DNA of 64,000 nt from Campylobacter sp. CCS1377 (GTDB lineage: Bacteria > Campylobacterota > Campylobacteria > Campylobacterales > Campylobacteraceae). Below are positions 26,296-36,066 of this stretch, piece after piece. Position numbers and translations under genes: made by a program. The DNA lies in the NCBI RefSeq assembly GCF_040008265.1, contig NZ_CP155620.1, positions 744,001-808,000 of the forward strand, written 5' to 3'. The notes below the pieces were generated by a model. It searched no databases. It worked only from the letters and a program-made list of their open reading frames with translations, and was not told the DNA's origin. Position 1 is the stretch's first letter; the number at the start of each line of letters is the position of its first letter.

Positions 26296-27201
26296 TTATT
26301 CATATAATTTAATATGCATAATTGCATAATTTTTTTTTGTCTTTCCTAAAATTTTAGCCCATCCAAGTTTAGCAGTACTTTCATCTCCTAATATAAAATT
26401 CATTCTTTTTGAATAATTAATTTTTAAATACAAATCAACACAAAACTCATTATTGGTTAAAAATATAATACTATCTTTTAAGTCTTGATATTTACTGCCA
26501 TGAGGTAAATATTCTATAGCATCTTGGTATTCAATATCTTTTATAAAAATAGCAATTTTATTTTGATGAGATAAAAATGTATCACCCAAAATAAAGTTTT
26601 TTCCTAAAATATGATTTTTTATGCCTAGATTATTTTTTTGGGATTTTGCAATTAAAATTTGGTGGGGTAAATTTTCTATAATACTTAATTTATTTTTTAA
26701 ATTAAAATTACTTTGCAAAACTCTTTCAATGTATGTCTTTGGACGTCTCAAACTTAAAAGCAAAGGAGCAAATGGTAAATATTTTATTGCGATAGATTGC
26801 TCTTTAATACCTAAGATATTAAATAAAATTTTTGAAATAACATCACTAAAATCTTTATTAAAAGATCTAGGATAACTTTTTAAACCTATGCTTTCAAAAA
26901 AAACCCAAAGCAAATAATGATTGAAAAAATCAAAAAATAAACTCCATCCTTCATTGCCATCTTCATTTCTAGAGAGTTTATCCAACATATAAGAAGGAAG
27001 TTGCGATGAAACTCCATGTAAACCCATAAAATTAATTATCAATTCAATAGGTATTTTATCTTTTGAAAAATGAAGTTTTTCTATTTCTTTATGAGGATGT
27101 TTTAAACTTTTATTGGTTCTTAAAAAAATATCTTTCTTATCATATTGCTTTAATAGAGTGTTAAGTAATTTGTAAAAACTATAAGAATCAAAATCTTTCA
27201 T
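26296..27201 (-). CDS. tssG: T6SS baseplate protein TssG, right copy
   Basis: Protein identical to the one at 24660-25565 (301 residues). The operon converges on the other tssG across the spacer, so the two transcription units terminate head-on about 730 bases apart. Confidence 0.92.
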   Translation of the reverse strand: MKDFDSYSFYKLLNTLLKQYDKKDIFLRTNKSLKHPHKEIEKLHFSKDKIPIELIINFMGLHGVSSQLPSYMLDKLSRNEDGNEGWSLFFDFFNHYLLWVFFESIGLKSYPRSFNKDFSDVISKILFNILGIKEQSIAIKYLPFAPLLLSLRRPKTYIERVLQSNFNLKNKLSIIENLPHQILIAKSQKNNLGIKNHILGKNFILGDTFLSHQNKIAIFIKDIEYQDAIEYLPHGSKYQDLKDSIIFLTNNEFCVDLYLKINYSKRMNFILGDESTAKLGWAKILGKTKKNYAIMHIKLYE

Positions 27202-28919
27202 ATTAGATCTTTTTTTCCAAAAATCGCAGGGTAATGTAAAATTTCTTTAGAATCAACACATTTTATTGTAAGCTCACAAAACGAATTAATACTGGCAAAA
27301 GATGATAAAAATTTTGATAAAATAAGTCCCAATCTATATACTTCTCCTAAGGAATAAAAACAAGAGTCTTTTAATTCAAATATTGCACTTGTTCCTTTTT
27401 TGGTAATGTGCTCATCAATCAGATAAACGCTTTTGCTGTTGATATTAACAATAGCTTCTTTTAAAAGCCTATAGCTTTCTTCATTTTCTTTATCCTCTAA
27501 AAAACTATAGCTCTCTAATACTCCAAAAAAAGCGTTTTTATTTAACATAGTTTGATAAGAAAAAGAAAGCATGGATACAAATTTCCACAGCAAATTTCCA
27601 TCAATATTGCATTCTCTTGTTTTACTTGGAACTTGTATATTTTTAGTTAAAACATCCTTTAAATCGCAAATATTAATATCAGCTATTTGTAGTCTTGAAG
27701 GCAAGTTTTTATTTGAACATAGAGTTTCTATACTTACAGTTTCATCTATAAAATTAGAAGAAAAAAAAGAAATTTCTTTAAATACTTCTCCTTTAGAATT
27801 CTTTTTAGTATTTAAAGCATAAAAATCACTCTTATTTTCTTTTAAAAATTCAAAACGCTCAAAACTTTTGTAATTTTTTAATACCCTTCTTCCCCCATTG
27901 CTGTTGTGTGCTTTAACCTGAAGTATTTGGATAATTTCATAAGCATTAGGCTGTGTTCTATCTATAAAAATTCTATAACCATCTCTTTTGTTATCGTTAA
28001 TAAAAGGTTCAGCACTCTTTTTAAAAATATTAATAATAGGTGTCATACTTAGTGAAAACAATTCTTTTCTAAATAAACAATTTTTAGGAAAAGGCTTGGA
28101 AAATTTAAATTCTATATTGATTTCTCTTCCTTGGCATTCTCTTAAAATATCCAACCCTTTTATTTTAAAAAAATTAAATTTTTGCGGCAAGAAGAAATAT
28201 TCTCTTAATAATGAAAAACTTTCAAACCCTAAGTCATTATAAAATAAAGCACTCTCTTCATTTTCAAGTCCTATTTTTTCTATATCATAAATACCAAGTT
28301 TAAACTCTTCATTGGTATCCAAACATTGAATTTTAAGCTCTTTTAAATAAGAATGCACATATAAAAGTAAAGTTGTGGAACTATAAATTTCATTACCTAG
28401 ATATAAAACCATTTTATCCAAGTTTAAATCGCATATTCTAGTATCTGTTTTATCGATTTGCATTTTTAAATTCAAAGTATAATCTTGGTTTTTACTTCCT
28501 AAAAAAACCTCTTTAATAGATAAAGGATATAAATAAACATCATAAATTGTTTGAAATTCGCAAATACATTTATCTATAGCTTTGGATTTAACTATAGTGC
28601 CTTTGGGAATGATTAATTTGTTTTCCTTGTTTTTCTTATCAAAGTTAAATTCTTGCATACAAAGCGAGGGTAAAGAATTTGTATAATTTGGAGCTATAAT
28701 ATTAATTAAAGATTCTGCTATATGAGGAATATTTTCATCAAGTTCTTGATGAATTTTTGAAGTTAAAATAGCTAGATTTTCAATGATTCTCTCAACATCA
28801 GGATCTTTGCTATTATAAGCTAAAAAAGGTGCGAGTTTTGGAAAATATTTTATAAAATATTCTCTTGTTTCATGCAAATAATTAAGTTCTCTTTGATAGT
28901 AAAAAACATTATTTTTCAT
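27198..28919 (-). CDS. tssF: T6SS baseplate protein TssF, right copy
   Basis: 573 residues, identical to the left copy with the same four-base overlaps to tssE and tssG. The intact length in both arms argues that neither copy has begun to decay. Confidence 0.93.
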   Translation of the reverse strand: MKNNVFYYQRELNYLHETREYFIKYFPKLAPFLAYNSKDPDVERIIENLAILTSKIHQELDENIPHIAESLINIIAPNYTNSLPSLCMQEFNFDKKNKENKLIIPKGTIVKSKAIDKCICEFQTIYDVYLYPLSIKEVFLGSKNQDYTLNLKMQIDKTDTRICDLNLDKMVLYLGNEIYSSTTLLLYVHSYLKELKIQCLDTNEEFKLGIYDIEKIGLENEESALFYNDLGFESFSLLREYFFLPQKFNFFKIKGLDILRECQGREINIEFKFSKPFPKNCLFRKELFSLSMTPIINIFKKSAEPFINDNKRDGYRIFIDRTQPNAYEIIQILQVKAHNSNGGRRVLKNYKSFERFEFLKENKSDFYALNTKKNSKGEVFKEISFFSSNFIDETVSIETLCSNKNLPSRLQIADINICDLKDVLTKNIQVPSKTRECNIDGNLLWKFVSMLSFSYQTMLNKNAFFGVLESYSFLEDKENEESYRLLKEAIVNINSKSVYLIDEHITKKGTSAIFELKDSCFYSLGEVYRLGLILSKFLSSFASINSFCELTIKCVDSKEILHYPAIFGKKDLI

Positions 28920-29308
28920 ACAACCTCACAATACCTATTATTTTTAAAAATGATTTCTATATTAAATTCCTTAAAATTATCATCACAAAAGGTGCATTTT
29001 AAAAAGAAAGAAAGCTGACAGGGACTCAAGCTATTATCATAAGTAATGGAAATTATTCTTATTCTTTGTTCATATAAAACAATGAGTTTTTGTATTTCTT
29101 TTGCCATAGAAACACATAATTCATTAGAATTAAGGTTGCTATCAATTAAATTTGGCATACCTAAATCTTTTATGGTATAACAATCATCAAGTTTAGCATT
29201 GAGCAAAACTTTTATACTATTTTTAATATCCTCATAATCGTTTTGATAAAAAGGAACATGCGTGTTTTGCTCGTCTAATTCGTGTATGAGTTTATCGAGT
29301 AAAGACAT
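28916..29308 (-). CDS. tssE: T6SS baseplate protein TssE, right copy
   Basis: 130 residues, identical to the left copy (gp25-like). Coupled to tssC by a one-base overlap and to tssF by four bases. Confidence 0.88.
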   Translation of the reverse strand: MSLLDKLIHELDEQNTHVPFYQNDYEDIKNSIKVLLNAKLDDCYTIKDLGMPNLIDSNLNSNELCVSMAKEIQKLIVLYEQRIRIISITYDNSLSPCQLSFFLKCTFCDDNFKEFNIEIIFKNNRYCEVV

Positions 29309-30759
29309 TATTCTTTATCTAATTTTCCTACTAAAGAAAGCTCAAAATTACCACCCATATATTTAAAATGAGGTCTTACACTAAGTCCTATTTTATACCA
29401 TCCTACTTCGCCAGCTATATCATCTACTTTGACTTTTACCCCTCTAAATGGCCTTCTACTTCTTACTTCAGCAGGAGGATTTTCTTGATCTGAAACATAT
29501 TGTCTTACCCAAGAATTTAATCCTTCTTCAATATCGTTTCTTTCTTTCCAACTGCCAATTTCTTCTCTTTGAAGAACTTTTAAATAATGAGCCAGTCTTG
29601 AAATTAAAAATATATAAGGAAGTTGAGTACCTAAACGATAATTCATTTCAGCTTCTTTGCCTTCTGGGGTATTGGCAAATGTTTTTGGTTTTAAAACACT
29701 ATTGGCAGAAAAGAAAGCCGCATTATTAGTATCTCTACGCAAAGTTAAGGTAATAAAACCTTCTTCTGAAAGTTCATATTCTCTCCTATCGCTAATTAAA
29801 ACTTCTGTTGGGATTTTTGATTGCATAGTTCCATAACTTTCATAAAGATAAGTAGGTAAATCTTTAACCGCCCCACCGCTTTTTGGTCCTATAATATTTC
29901 CACACCATCTATATTTTGCAAAACTTTCTGTTAATCTTGTGGCAAAAGCATAAGCTGAATTGCCCCATAATAAATGATTATGAGAGGCATGAACATTTTC
30001 TTTATAATTAAAACTTTTAATAGGATTTTCTTCCACATCATAAGGACTTCTTGTTAAAAATCTCGTAACCATCACTCCTGTATATTTAGAATCTTCATTT
30101 TCTCTAAAAGTTCTCCATCTTGTATATTGAGGACCCTCTAATAAAGATTTTAAATCTTGGATATTGGCAAGTTCAGAATAATCTTCAAGTCCAAAAAATT
30201 TTGGTCCAAAAGAGGTTAAGAAAGGAGAGTGACTCATGGCTGCAATACTTGACATCTTATTTAAAAAAGTCATATCAGGACTTGCTGAGCTAAGCTGATA
30301 ATCTCCAATAATAGCACCTACTGGCTCGCCACCAAATTGTCCGTATTCTGAAGAATAAATGTTTTTATAAATAACACTTTGTGTAATATCAGGATTATTT
30401 TCAAAATCTTCTAAAGCCTCTTCCTTTGTAATATCAAACAGATTGATTTTTATATTTTCATTAAAATCAGTCCTTTCAACCAAAAATCTAAGACCGCGCC
30501 AAGTGGATTCAAGCTTTTGAAATTCTTCATTGTGTAAAATTTCATCCATTTGTTTTGATAATAAATCATCAATATGTGCAATCATTTCATCGAGTGCAAA
30601 TTTATTGATTTTATCCTCAACATTATCACTTTTAACAATTTCTGAAATAAATTCTGCAACGCCTCTTTTTGCTATGCTATAACTTTCATCATTTTTGGCA
30701 TATTTGCTTTTTTCCATAATGCTTTCAATGATTGGAGTTTGGGTTGTTTTATTTGTCAT
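29308..30759 (-). CDS. tssC: T6SS sheath large subunit TssC, right copy
   Basis: 483 residues, identical to the left copy. Two identical sheath operons would raise TssB/TssC dosage, relevant because sheath subunits are needed in hundreds of copies per apparatus. Confidence 0.96.
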   Translation of the reverse strand: MTNKTTQTPIIESIMEKSKYAKNDESYSIAKRGVAEFISEIVKSDNVEDKINKFALDEMIAHIDDLLSKQMDEILHNEEFQKLESTWRGLRFLVERTDFNENIKINLFDITKEEALEDFENNPDITQSVIYKNIYSSEYGQFGGEPVGAIIGDYQLSSASPDMTFLNKMSSIAAMSHSPFLTSFGPKFFGLEDYSELANIQDLKSLLEGPQYTRWRTFRENEDSKYTGVMVTRFLTRSPYDVEENPIKSFNYKENVHASHNHLLWGNSAYAFATRLTESFAKYRWCGNIIGPKSGGAVKDLPTYLYESYGTMQSKIPTEVLISDRREYELSEEGFITLTLRRDTNNAAFFSANSVLKPKTFANTPEGKEAEMNYRLGTQLPYIFLISRLAHYLKVLQREEIGSWKERNDIEEGLNSWVRQYVSDQENPPAEVRSRRPFRGVKVKVDDIAGEVGWYKIGLSVRPHFKYMGGNFELSLVGKLDKE

Positions 30760-30768
30760 TTTTATTTC

Positions 30769-31248
30769 CTATTCTTCTTCTTTTTTGATTTCTACAAGTA
30801 ACTTTTCTTTTGTTTTTTCATCTTTTAATGCTTCTAAAACAGCTTTTCTAAAATCAGGTATATTTCCCAAAGGACCCTTTAGAGCCATCAAAGCTTCTCT
30901 TAATTGCATTAGCTTTCTTAACTCAGGAATTTGGTAAACTAAATAATCAGGTGAAAAATCTTTCATGCTGGAAATATGAAGATTAACATCAAGTTCTTCC
31001 GCTGGCGTTCCTAAAGTATTTTTAACACTAAAACTTGTATTTATATCTAATTTTTGCATTACTTGATCAAAATTATTTTTATTGATTTGCAAAATTTCTC
31101 TTTCTTCTAAAGGAGTTTCGTTTTTTCCTTTTAAATTTGCCATTACCATTAATTTTAACGGCAATTCTATTTCAGCATTTTGCCCATTAGTTTTAGCTTT
31201 ATATGTTATATTGATGCGTTCTTTTGGTGCGCGAGAGCCATCTGACAT
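30769..31248 (-). CDS. tssB: T6SS sheath small subunit TssB, right copy
   Basis: 159 residues, identical to the left copy. The -10 box (31295-31300) and the ribosome site AAAGGA are also duplicated, so the operon should be expressed the same way. Confidence 0.95.
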   Translation of the reverse strand: MSDGSRAPKERINITYKAKTNGQNAEIELPLKLMVMANLKGKNETPLEEREILQINKNNFDQVMQKLDINTSFSVKNTLGTPAEELDVNLHISSMKDFSPDYLVYQIPELRKLMQLREALMALKGPLGNIPDFRKAVLEALKDEKTKEKLLVEIKKEEE

Positions 31249-31330
31249 TCTTATTCCTTTATTTTCAAGATTAAAAAGTATTTATATTCATTTTATTATA
31301 GTTAAACTAAACTAAATTTTATATAAGGTG

Positions 31331-32566
31331 TTATTTAACTTTTTCTTTTGCATTTTCATATTCTTCTAGCAAATAATCTTTTAACAAGGTTTTTTCCATT
31401 AATTCCACTAAATATAAATAAAAAATTTTGGCATTTTTTTTCATACCTTTATTTTCAAAGACTTTTGCTATTTCAAGCAAGGAGTGAATATTATTCATTA
31501 AAGAATTATTGATATTTGCATTATCAATATCTATCAAGATTTGCTCCAAATCCTTTTGTACTTTTTGTATTTGATTATCTTGCCAAATAGGTTTTTTTTC
31601 TTTGATGTTTAATCTTGTAAAATAATTGATAATTTCTTCTTTACAAAGCATTTGCCCTGTTTCAAAACAAAGCTTGTTAATACCTTCAAATTTGTTAATA
31701 AAATCATGAGTAAGACTTATGAGTATTTTTGATGCTGCTGTTTTTTTGTTTTTGTCTAAAAATTCACAAAAAAGCTTCATTCCTTCTAGCCAAAAGGGAT
31801 TTAAAATAAGATTACTCATAAAATATTTTATATGTTCTTTTTTGTTTTCTTTTTCTTCTTGCAAAGCTAGAATTAAATTAAGATCAGGATATCTTAATCT
31901 TGTAATATTATTGCTGTTTTGAGGTAAATTTTTAATTTTTCCCCACATGGCTTGCGTAAAAATTGCATAGGCATTGAGATTATTTTCATCTTCATCTAAA
32001 AGTTCAAAAGCTAAGTTTTGATAAAAGGCTTTATATTCTCTTTCATTTAAAGAATGTGTGCTTTGATTTTGTGTTTTTAATTCTTGTTTTACTGGCTCTA
32101 AAATCACAGGAGTTTTATCACTGAGTTTAAGTTTTAAAAACTGACAATGTAAAATTTGTTCTAATTTAGCAAAAATTTCATTAAAATCTTTTGTAATATC
32201 AAAAGCTAAAGAAGGTTGTGTTTTGTTGTATTCATTTAAGAAATTATCAATAAGATTTTTAATTTTTTTCTTTTGAGTATGTAAAAAATCATTATCTTGA
32301 TTAAGCAATTGCTCTAAATGTTTTAAAAGCAATAAAAGCTGATGGAAATATTTTTCTTTATTAGAATAAAAACAAGATAAGAGAAGATAATTGCAAATTT
32401 TTAAATTAAGCGAATGATTTTTTAATATTATTTCTGAATACTCATAAACTTTATCCCAATTAATATTTTCATGATTTAAGGTTTTGTATTTTGACATTTC
32501 ATCTTCAAGCAAATGAAATTCTTCTAATTTAGCTAAATCATTTTTTAAATCACTACTAAAAAGCAT
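31331..32566 (-). CDS. tssA: T6SS protein TssA, right copy
   Basis: 411 residues, identical to the left copy. Divergent from the second tssJ across the same 93-base intergenic region. Confidence 0.72.
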   Translation of the reverse strand: MLFSSDLKNDLAKLEEFHLLEDEMSKYKTLNHENINWDKVYEYSEIILKNHSLNLKICNYLLLSCFYSNKEKYFHQLLLLLKHLEQLLNQDNDFLHTQKKKIKNLIDNFLNEYNKTQPSLAFDITKDFNEIFAKLEQILHCQFLKLKLSDKTPVILEPVKQELKTQNQSTHSLNEREYKAFYQNLAFELLDEDENNLNAYAIFTQAMWGKIKNLPQNSNNITRLRYPDLNLILALQEEKENKKEHIKYFMSNLILNPFWLEGMKLFCEFLDKNKKTAASKILISLTHDFINKFEGINKLCFETGQMLCKEEIINYFTRLNIKEKKPIWQDNQIQKVQKDLEQILIDIDNANINNSLMNNIHSLLEIAKVFENKGMKKNAKIFYLYLVELMEKTLLKDYLLEEYENAKEKVK

Positions 32567-32659
32567 TATTCTTTCCTTTAAAAAATATTATAATTGAATT
32601 TTAAAAATTATTATGTTAATTTTATAAAAAAATATTTTATACTCTATAAAGGATATTTT

Positions 32660-33109
32660 ATGTTTAATGTAAAATTTTTTATTTTTATACTATTGTCATT
32701 ATTCTTAAGTGCATGTTCTAGCAATGTAAGTGTTCAAATTAATAATTTAGAAAATTCCAATCTCAATAATAGATTTGATGATGTACCCATTACTGTAATT
32801 GTTTATCAATTAAAAGACATAAAGAAATTTGAAGAAGCAAGTGATTTAGATTTAGCAACCAGAGAAGATGGGGTTTTAGGTAAAGATAAAATAGATTCTA
32901 TTAAATTACAAATTGCCCCAAAAGATAAAGTAATAGCTGTAAAAGTTAATGATGAAGAAGTTCCTTATATAGGGGTTTTAGCTCTTTTTGCAAATCATAC
33001 AAAAAAAACCACAAAAATAGGAGTAAAAACAGAAGAGGCTAGTGGATTTGGTAGTAATAAAATTTTAAAATTTGAAATCAGCAAAGAAGGCATCAAGAAA
33101 AGTAAATAG
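32660..33109 (+). CDS. tssJ: T6SS outer-membrane lipoprotein TssJ, right copy
   Basis: 149 residues, identical to the left copy, start chosen by AAAGGA before the ATG at 32660. Lipobox Cys19. First gene of the outward-facing operon that continues into the effector region. Confidence 0.85.
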   Translation: MFNVKFFIFILLSLFLSACSSNVSVQINNLENSNLNNRFDDVPITVIVYQLKDIKKFEEASDLDLATREDGVLGKDKIDSIKLQIAPKDKVIAVKVNDEEVPYIGVLALFANHTKKTTKIGVKTEEASGFGSNKILKFEISKEGIKKSK

Positions 33110-33117
33110 GACTTAAT

Positions 33118-34512
33118 ATGGCAGATAAATTAAAAGTTGCTTGGTTTGATGGCTTAAATATAGGACAAACTCATTTTGAGCAGCAAGAAAGATTTTTAAA
33201 TAGAAATATAGACTTAAAAACAATTCATATCTATAGCAATCTATATGGAATTATAGATTTGGAGTTCTCACAAGAAATGTTAATGCAAGGTAAAATCGCA
33301 CTTTCGAAAATTTCAGGCATTGCACAAGATGGCAGTATTTTTAATGCGCCTGAACAAGACTTGCTTCCTAAGCCGCTTGAGATTAACTACGAATCCTTAA
33401 TCAATTCAGTCATTGTTTTAAAAATTCCATTAGGACTTAGCACTATAGCTGATTTATCTTTACGCAACAGTCTTTCAAATTCTAAATATATTTGCCTTAG
33501 GAGCAATATTGCTCTAAGAAATTACGATGATTCTCAAACGGATATTTTACACCATCTTGAAAATGAAGATGAGCTTGAAAATACAGCTTTTACCCAAGAA
33601 AAAAGAGCTTTGCTTTTGGCGAGTTTGAGATTAAAACTTGGTATTTTGGGTAATTCAACCCCCGATGAACTTGAACTACCTATTGCAAAAATTAAAAATA
33701 TTGATGCTAACAAAAAAATTGAATTAGAAAATGATTTTATACCTACTTGTCTTAACATAAGTAAAATTCCCATCATCAGATCTTTTTTAGAGGAAAATAT
33801 TCATGCAATCAAACAACATAAAAGTGTTTTAAATAATGTATTTAAAGGCATAGATCAAACCAAAAATACTTTAGATTTTAGTACATTTTTATCTTTAAAT
33901 CTTTTAAAAAAATGGTACTTAATCTTCTCACATTTGGCAAATAAAGATAAAATCCACCCTGAAATTTTATATGAAAAATTCTTAGAATTTCAAGGAGAAC
34001 TATCAGCTTTTAGCAATGATGAGACTTTTTTAGAATTTATTCCTTATAAACATGACAATTTAAATGAAACTTTTTTAAGTTTAATAAATAACTTAAGATT
34101 ATTATTTTCAAAAATAACTAGCCCAAAATACACAATGGCTAAGATTATTAATAATCAGAATGGATTTTATGATTTTATATTTGATAATTCAGGAATTTTA
34201 GAAGATGCAGAAATTTATTTTGCGATTAAGGCTGAAGTCAGTACAGAGTATTTGCTAAGTCATTTTAAAACCCAAAGCAAAATTCACACTCAAAGCAAGA
34301 TTAAAAATATAGTTGCAACCCAGCTTAAAGGAATTAATGTTGATCAAGTGCCTAATGTTCCATCTAGCATTCCTTATTTAAATGGTTATATTTATTACAA
34401 AATTGACAAAAAAGATGAATTATTTAAAGATTTTAAAGGAGAAAATGTTATAAGTTTTTATTTAACTAATAATATTAATAATCCTGATATTAAAATGTGG
34501 GCGGTATTTTAA
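33118..34512 (+). CDS. tssK: T6SS baseplate protein TssK, right copy
   Basis: 464 residues, identical to the left copy. Its TAA shares a base with the tssL ATG. Confidence 0.9.
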   Translation: MADKLKVAWFDGLNIGQTHFEQQERFLNRNIDLKTIHIYSNLYGIIDLEFSQEMLMQGKIALSKISGIAQDGSIFNAPEQDLLPKPLEINYESLINSVIVLKIPLGLSTIADLSLRNSLSNSKYICLRSNIALRNYDDSQTDILHHLENEDELENTAFTQEKRALLLASLRLKLGILGNSTPDELELPIAKIKNIDANKKIELENDFIPTCLNISKIPIIRSFLEENIHAIKQHKSVLNNVFKGIDQTKNTLDFSTFLSLNLLKKWYLIFSHLANKDKIHPEILYEKFLEFQGELSAFSNDETFLEFIPYKHDNLNETFLSLINNLRLLFSKITSPKYTMAKIINNQNGFYDFIFDNSGILEDAEIYFAIKAEVSTEYLLSHFKTQSKIHTQSKIKNIVATQLKGINVDQVPNVPSSIPYLNGYIYYKIDKKDELFKDFKGENVISFYLTNNINNPDIKMWAVF

Positions 34513-35291
34513 TGCAAGAAAACATAAGCAAAAATAAAGAAGAATTAAGTCTAATTCTTAACTCAAAACTAGAAGGACTTAAAAATAATAAAATAATAGA
34601 TTATTCTTTAGAGCTTCTTTTGCTTTCTTATAGACTTTCAAAAATTACTTCTTTGGAGACACATTTTGTTGCAAATTTAAGAGAAACTCTGATTAATAGT
34701 ATTTTAGCCATAAGTGCTAAGTTAAGTGCTTGTAAGGAATATGAAGAAAAAGACATTATAAAATTCAGATATTGTCTTTGTGTTTTTATAGATGAAAGCT
34801 TAATGAAAAATGAGAATTTTATTGATTTTTGGGCTAATAATACTTTAACCGTGAGATTATTTGATGAAACCTTAGGGGGAAATAATTTTTATGATATAGC
34901 ACTATCTTGGCTTAATAATCCTGCAAAAAACAAAGACTTTTTAGAATTCATATATACTTGTTTGATTTTAGGTTATAAAGGAAAATATAGCGATAATAAA
35001 GACTGTGAAGAAAGGATAATTCATCTTTGTAATAATATTGCTACTTCCTTAGCATCCTTATATACCTTAGAAGAACAATTAGCTTTTAATAAAGCTTACG
35101 AGATTAGCTTTAAAGAAAATGCTTGGCAAAAATTTATGAGATTGTATTTTAATAAACTTATTATAATCTTGCCTTTGATTTTTATACTCACAATATTTTC
35201 CTATTCTATTTTTAATCTTGAAACCAATAACAAAAGAATAGAAAACAATGTAAGCAAGCTTGTGCAACAGCTTAAGAGCGTGGATAAGTGA
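34512..35291 (+). CDS. tssL: T6SS membrane-complex protein TssL, right copy
   Basis: 259 residues, identical to the left copy (DotU domain plus a C-terminal membrane helix). Unlike the left side, this copy is followed by intact large effector genes in the same orientation. Confidence 0.88.
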   Translation: MQENISKNKEELSLILNSKLEGLKNNKIIDYSLELLLLSYRLSKITSLETHFVANLRETLINSILAISAKLSACKEYEEKDIIKFRYCLCVFIDESLMKNENFIDFWANNTLTVRLFDETLGGNNFYDIALSWLNNPAKNKDFLEFIYTCLILGYKGKYSDNKDCEERIIHLCNNIATSLASLYTLEEQLAFNKAYEISFKENAWQKFMRLYFNKLIIILPLIFILTIFSYSIFNLETNNKRIENNVSKLVQQLKSVDK

Positions 35292-35359
35292 TCTTATAAA
35301 TTAAGATAAGCCATACACAAGAATAATTTAAGTGTGAATTTGTGGATAGGGGAGGAGTA

Positions 35360-35422
35360 ATGCATAAAAAAATTCAAGCAATCAGCTATCAAATCAATCA
35401 TTTAGTGATCGAGGTTTTTTAA
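35360..35422 (+). CDS. Possible 20-residue peptide (right copy)
   Basis: Same short frame as at 16439-16501, ATG at 35360 preceded by GGAGGA. It ends 10 bases before the next gene's ATG, a spacing that would allow translational coupling. Confidence 0.3.
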   Translation: MHKKIQAISYQINHLVIEVF

Positions 35423-35432
35423 AAGGATAATA

Positions 35433-36029
35433 ATGCTGGAATTCTTTATTAATCTTTTAATATTTATTCTTATATTTTTCTTTTTTGTTTTTATATTTTC
35501 TATCATTTTATATTTTAGCACTAAAATCTTTTATAAATTAAAAAATAAAACAAAAACTATAAATTTTAAAACAATATTTAAAAAATTTACTTTGTTTCTT
35601 TCGCCTGTATATCTTTTATTATTCTTAGCAGGAGGCTGTTCTTATAAATATATGGATCCACAATATTATGAGTTTGAGAGTTTGTGTTATCTTAATGCGG
35701 GAAAGGTGTTTATTAAAGATGAATCAGTAAAAAATGAAACGAGTATAATAGTGATCCCTAAGCATTATGATCTTAATGCGGGAAGGGAGTTGATTGAATC
35801 TATAAAAAATGAAACGAGTATAATAGTGACCCCTGAAAGCAAGCAAATAAAAGATAGAATAGTGGAAACTAGATTTGAAAGAAAAAATGAAAACAAAATA
35901 GTATATTATCGTATTAATACATATTTTTATGATAATTATGGTATATTCTTGAAAGGTGATGAGGGTGCTGGATTATATTTTAGATATATGGAAGTATTAA
36001 GTTGTAAGAATATTGACAAAAAAAATTAA
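35433..36029 (+). CDS. Membrane/lipoprotein of a T6SS immunity-like family, right version
   Basis: 198 residues. The first 81 residues (helix, second hydrophobic segment, LFLAGGC lipobox-like site, MDPQYYEF) are identical to the left gene. The rest differs but keeps the family tail DNYGIFLKGDEGAGLYFRY. An 81-base in-frame duplication (35689-35850) repeats LNAG...KNETSIIV twice. It precedes the lipase effector by 37 bases. An envelope protein beside an effector suggests immunity against it, or against an older effector; the order immunity-before-effector is unusual, so this is only inference. Confidence 0.6.
   Translation: MLEFFINLLIFILIFFFFVFIFSIILYFSTKIFYKLKNKTKTINFKTIFKKFTLFLSPVYLLLFLAGGCSYKYMDPQYYEFESLCYLNAGKVFIKDESVKNETSIIVIPKHYDLNAGRELIESIKNETSIIVTPESKQIKDRIVETRFERKNENKIVYYRINTYFYDNYGIFLKGDEGAGLYFRYMEVLSCKNIDKKN
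35689..35850 (+). repeat. Two-copy 81-bp in-frame tandem repeat
   Basis: Copies at 35689-35769 and 35770-35850 share ATCTTAATGCGGGAA at the start and AAAAAATGAAACGAGTATAA later, with some substitutions between. The period is 27 codons, so the frame is kept. Confidence 0.8.
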
Positions 36030-36066
36030 GAAAGATGATTGACAAGTTGAAATTTTGGAATAATAA

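Larger units (their letters stand above)
26238..35671. repeat. Right arm of 9,434-bp inverted repeat carrying nine T6SS genes
   Basis: Mirror of 16190-25623. The gene order is inverted so that both tssB-G operons point at the spacer and both tssJKL operons point outward. Confidence 0.97.
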
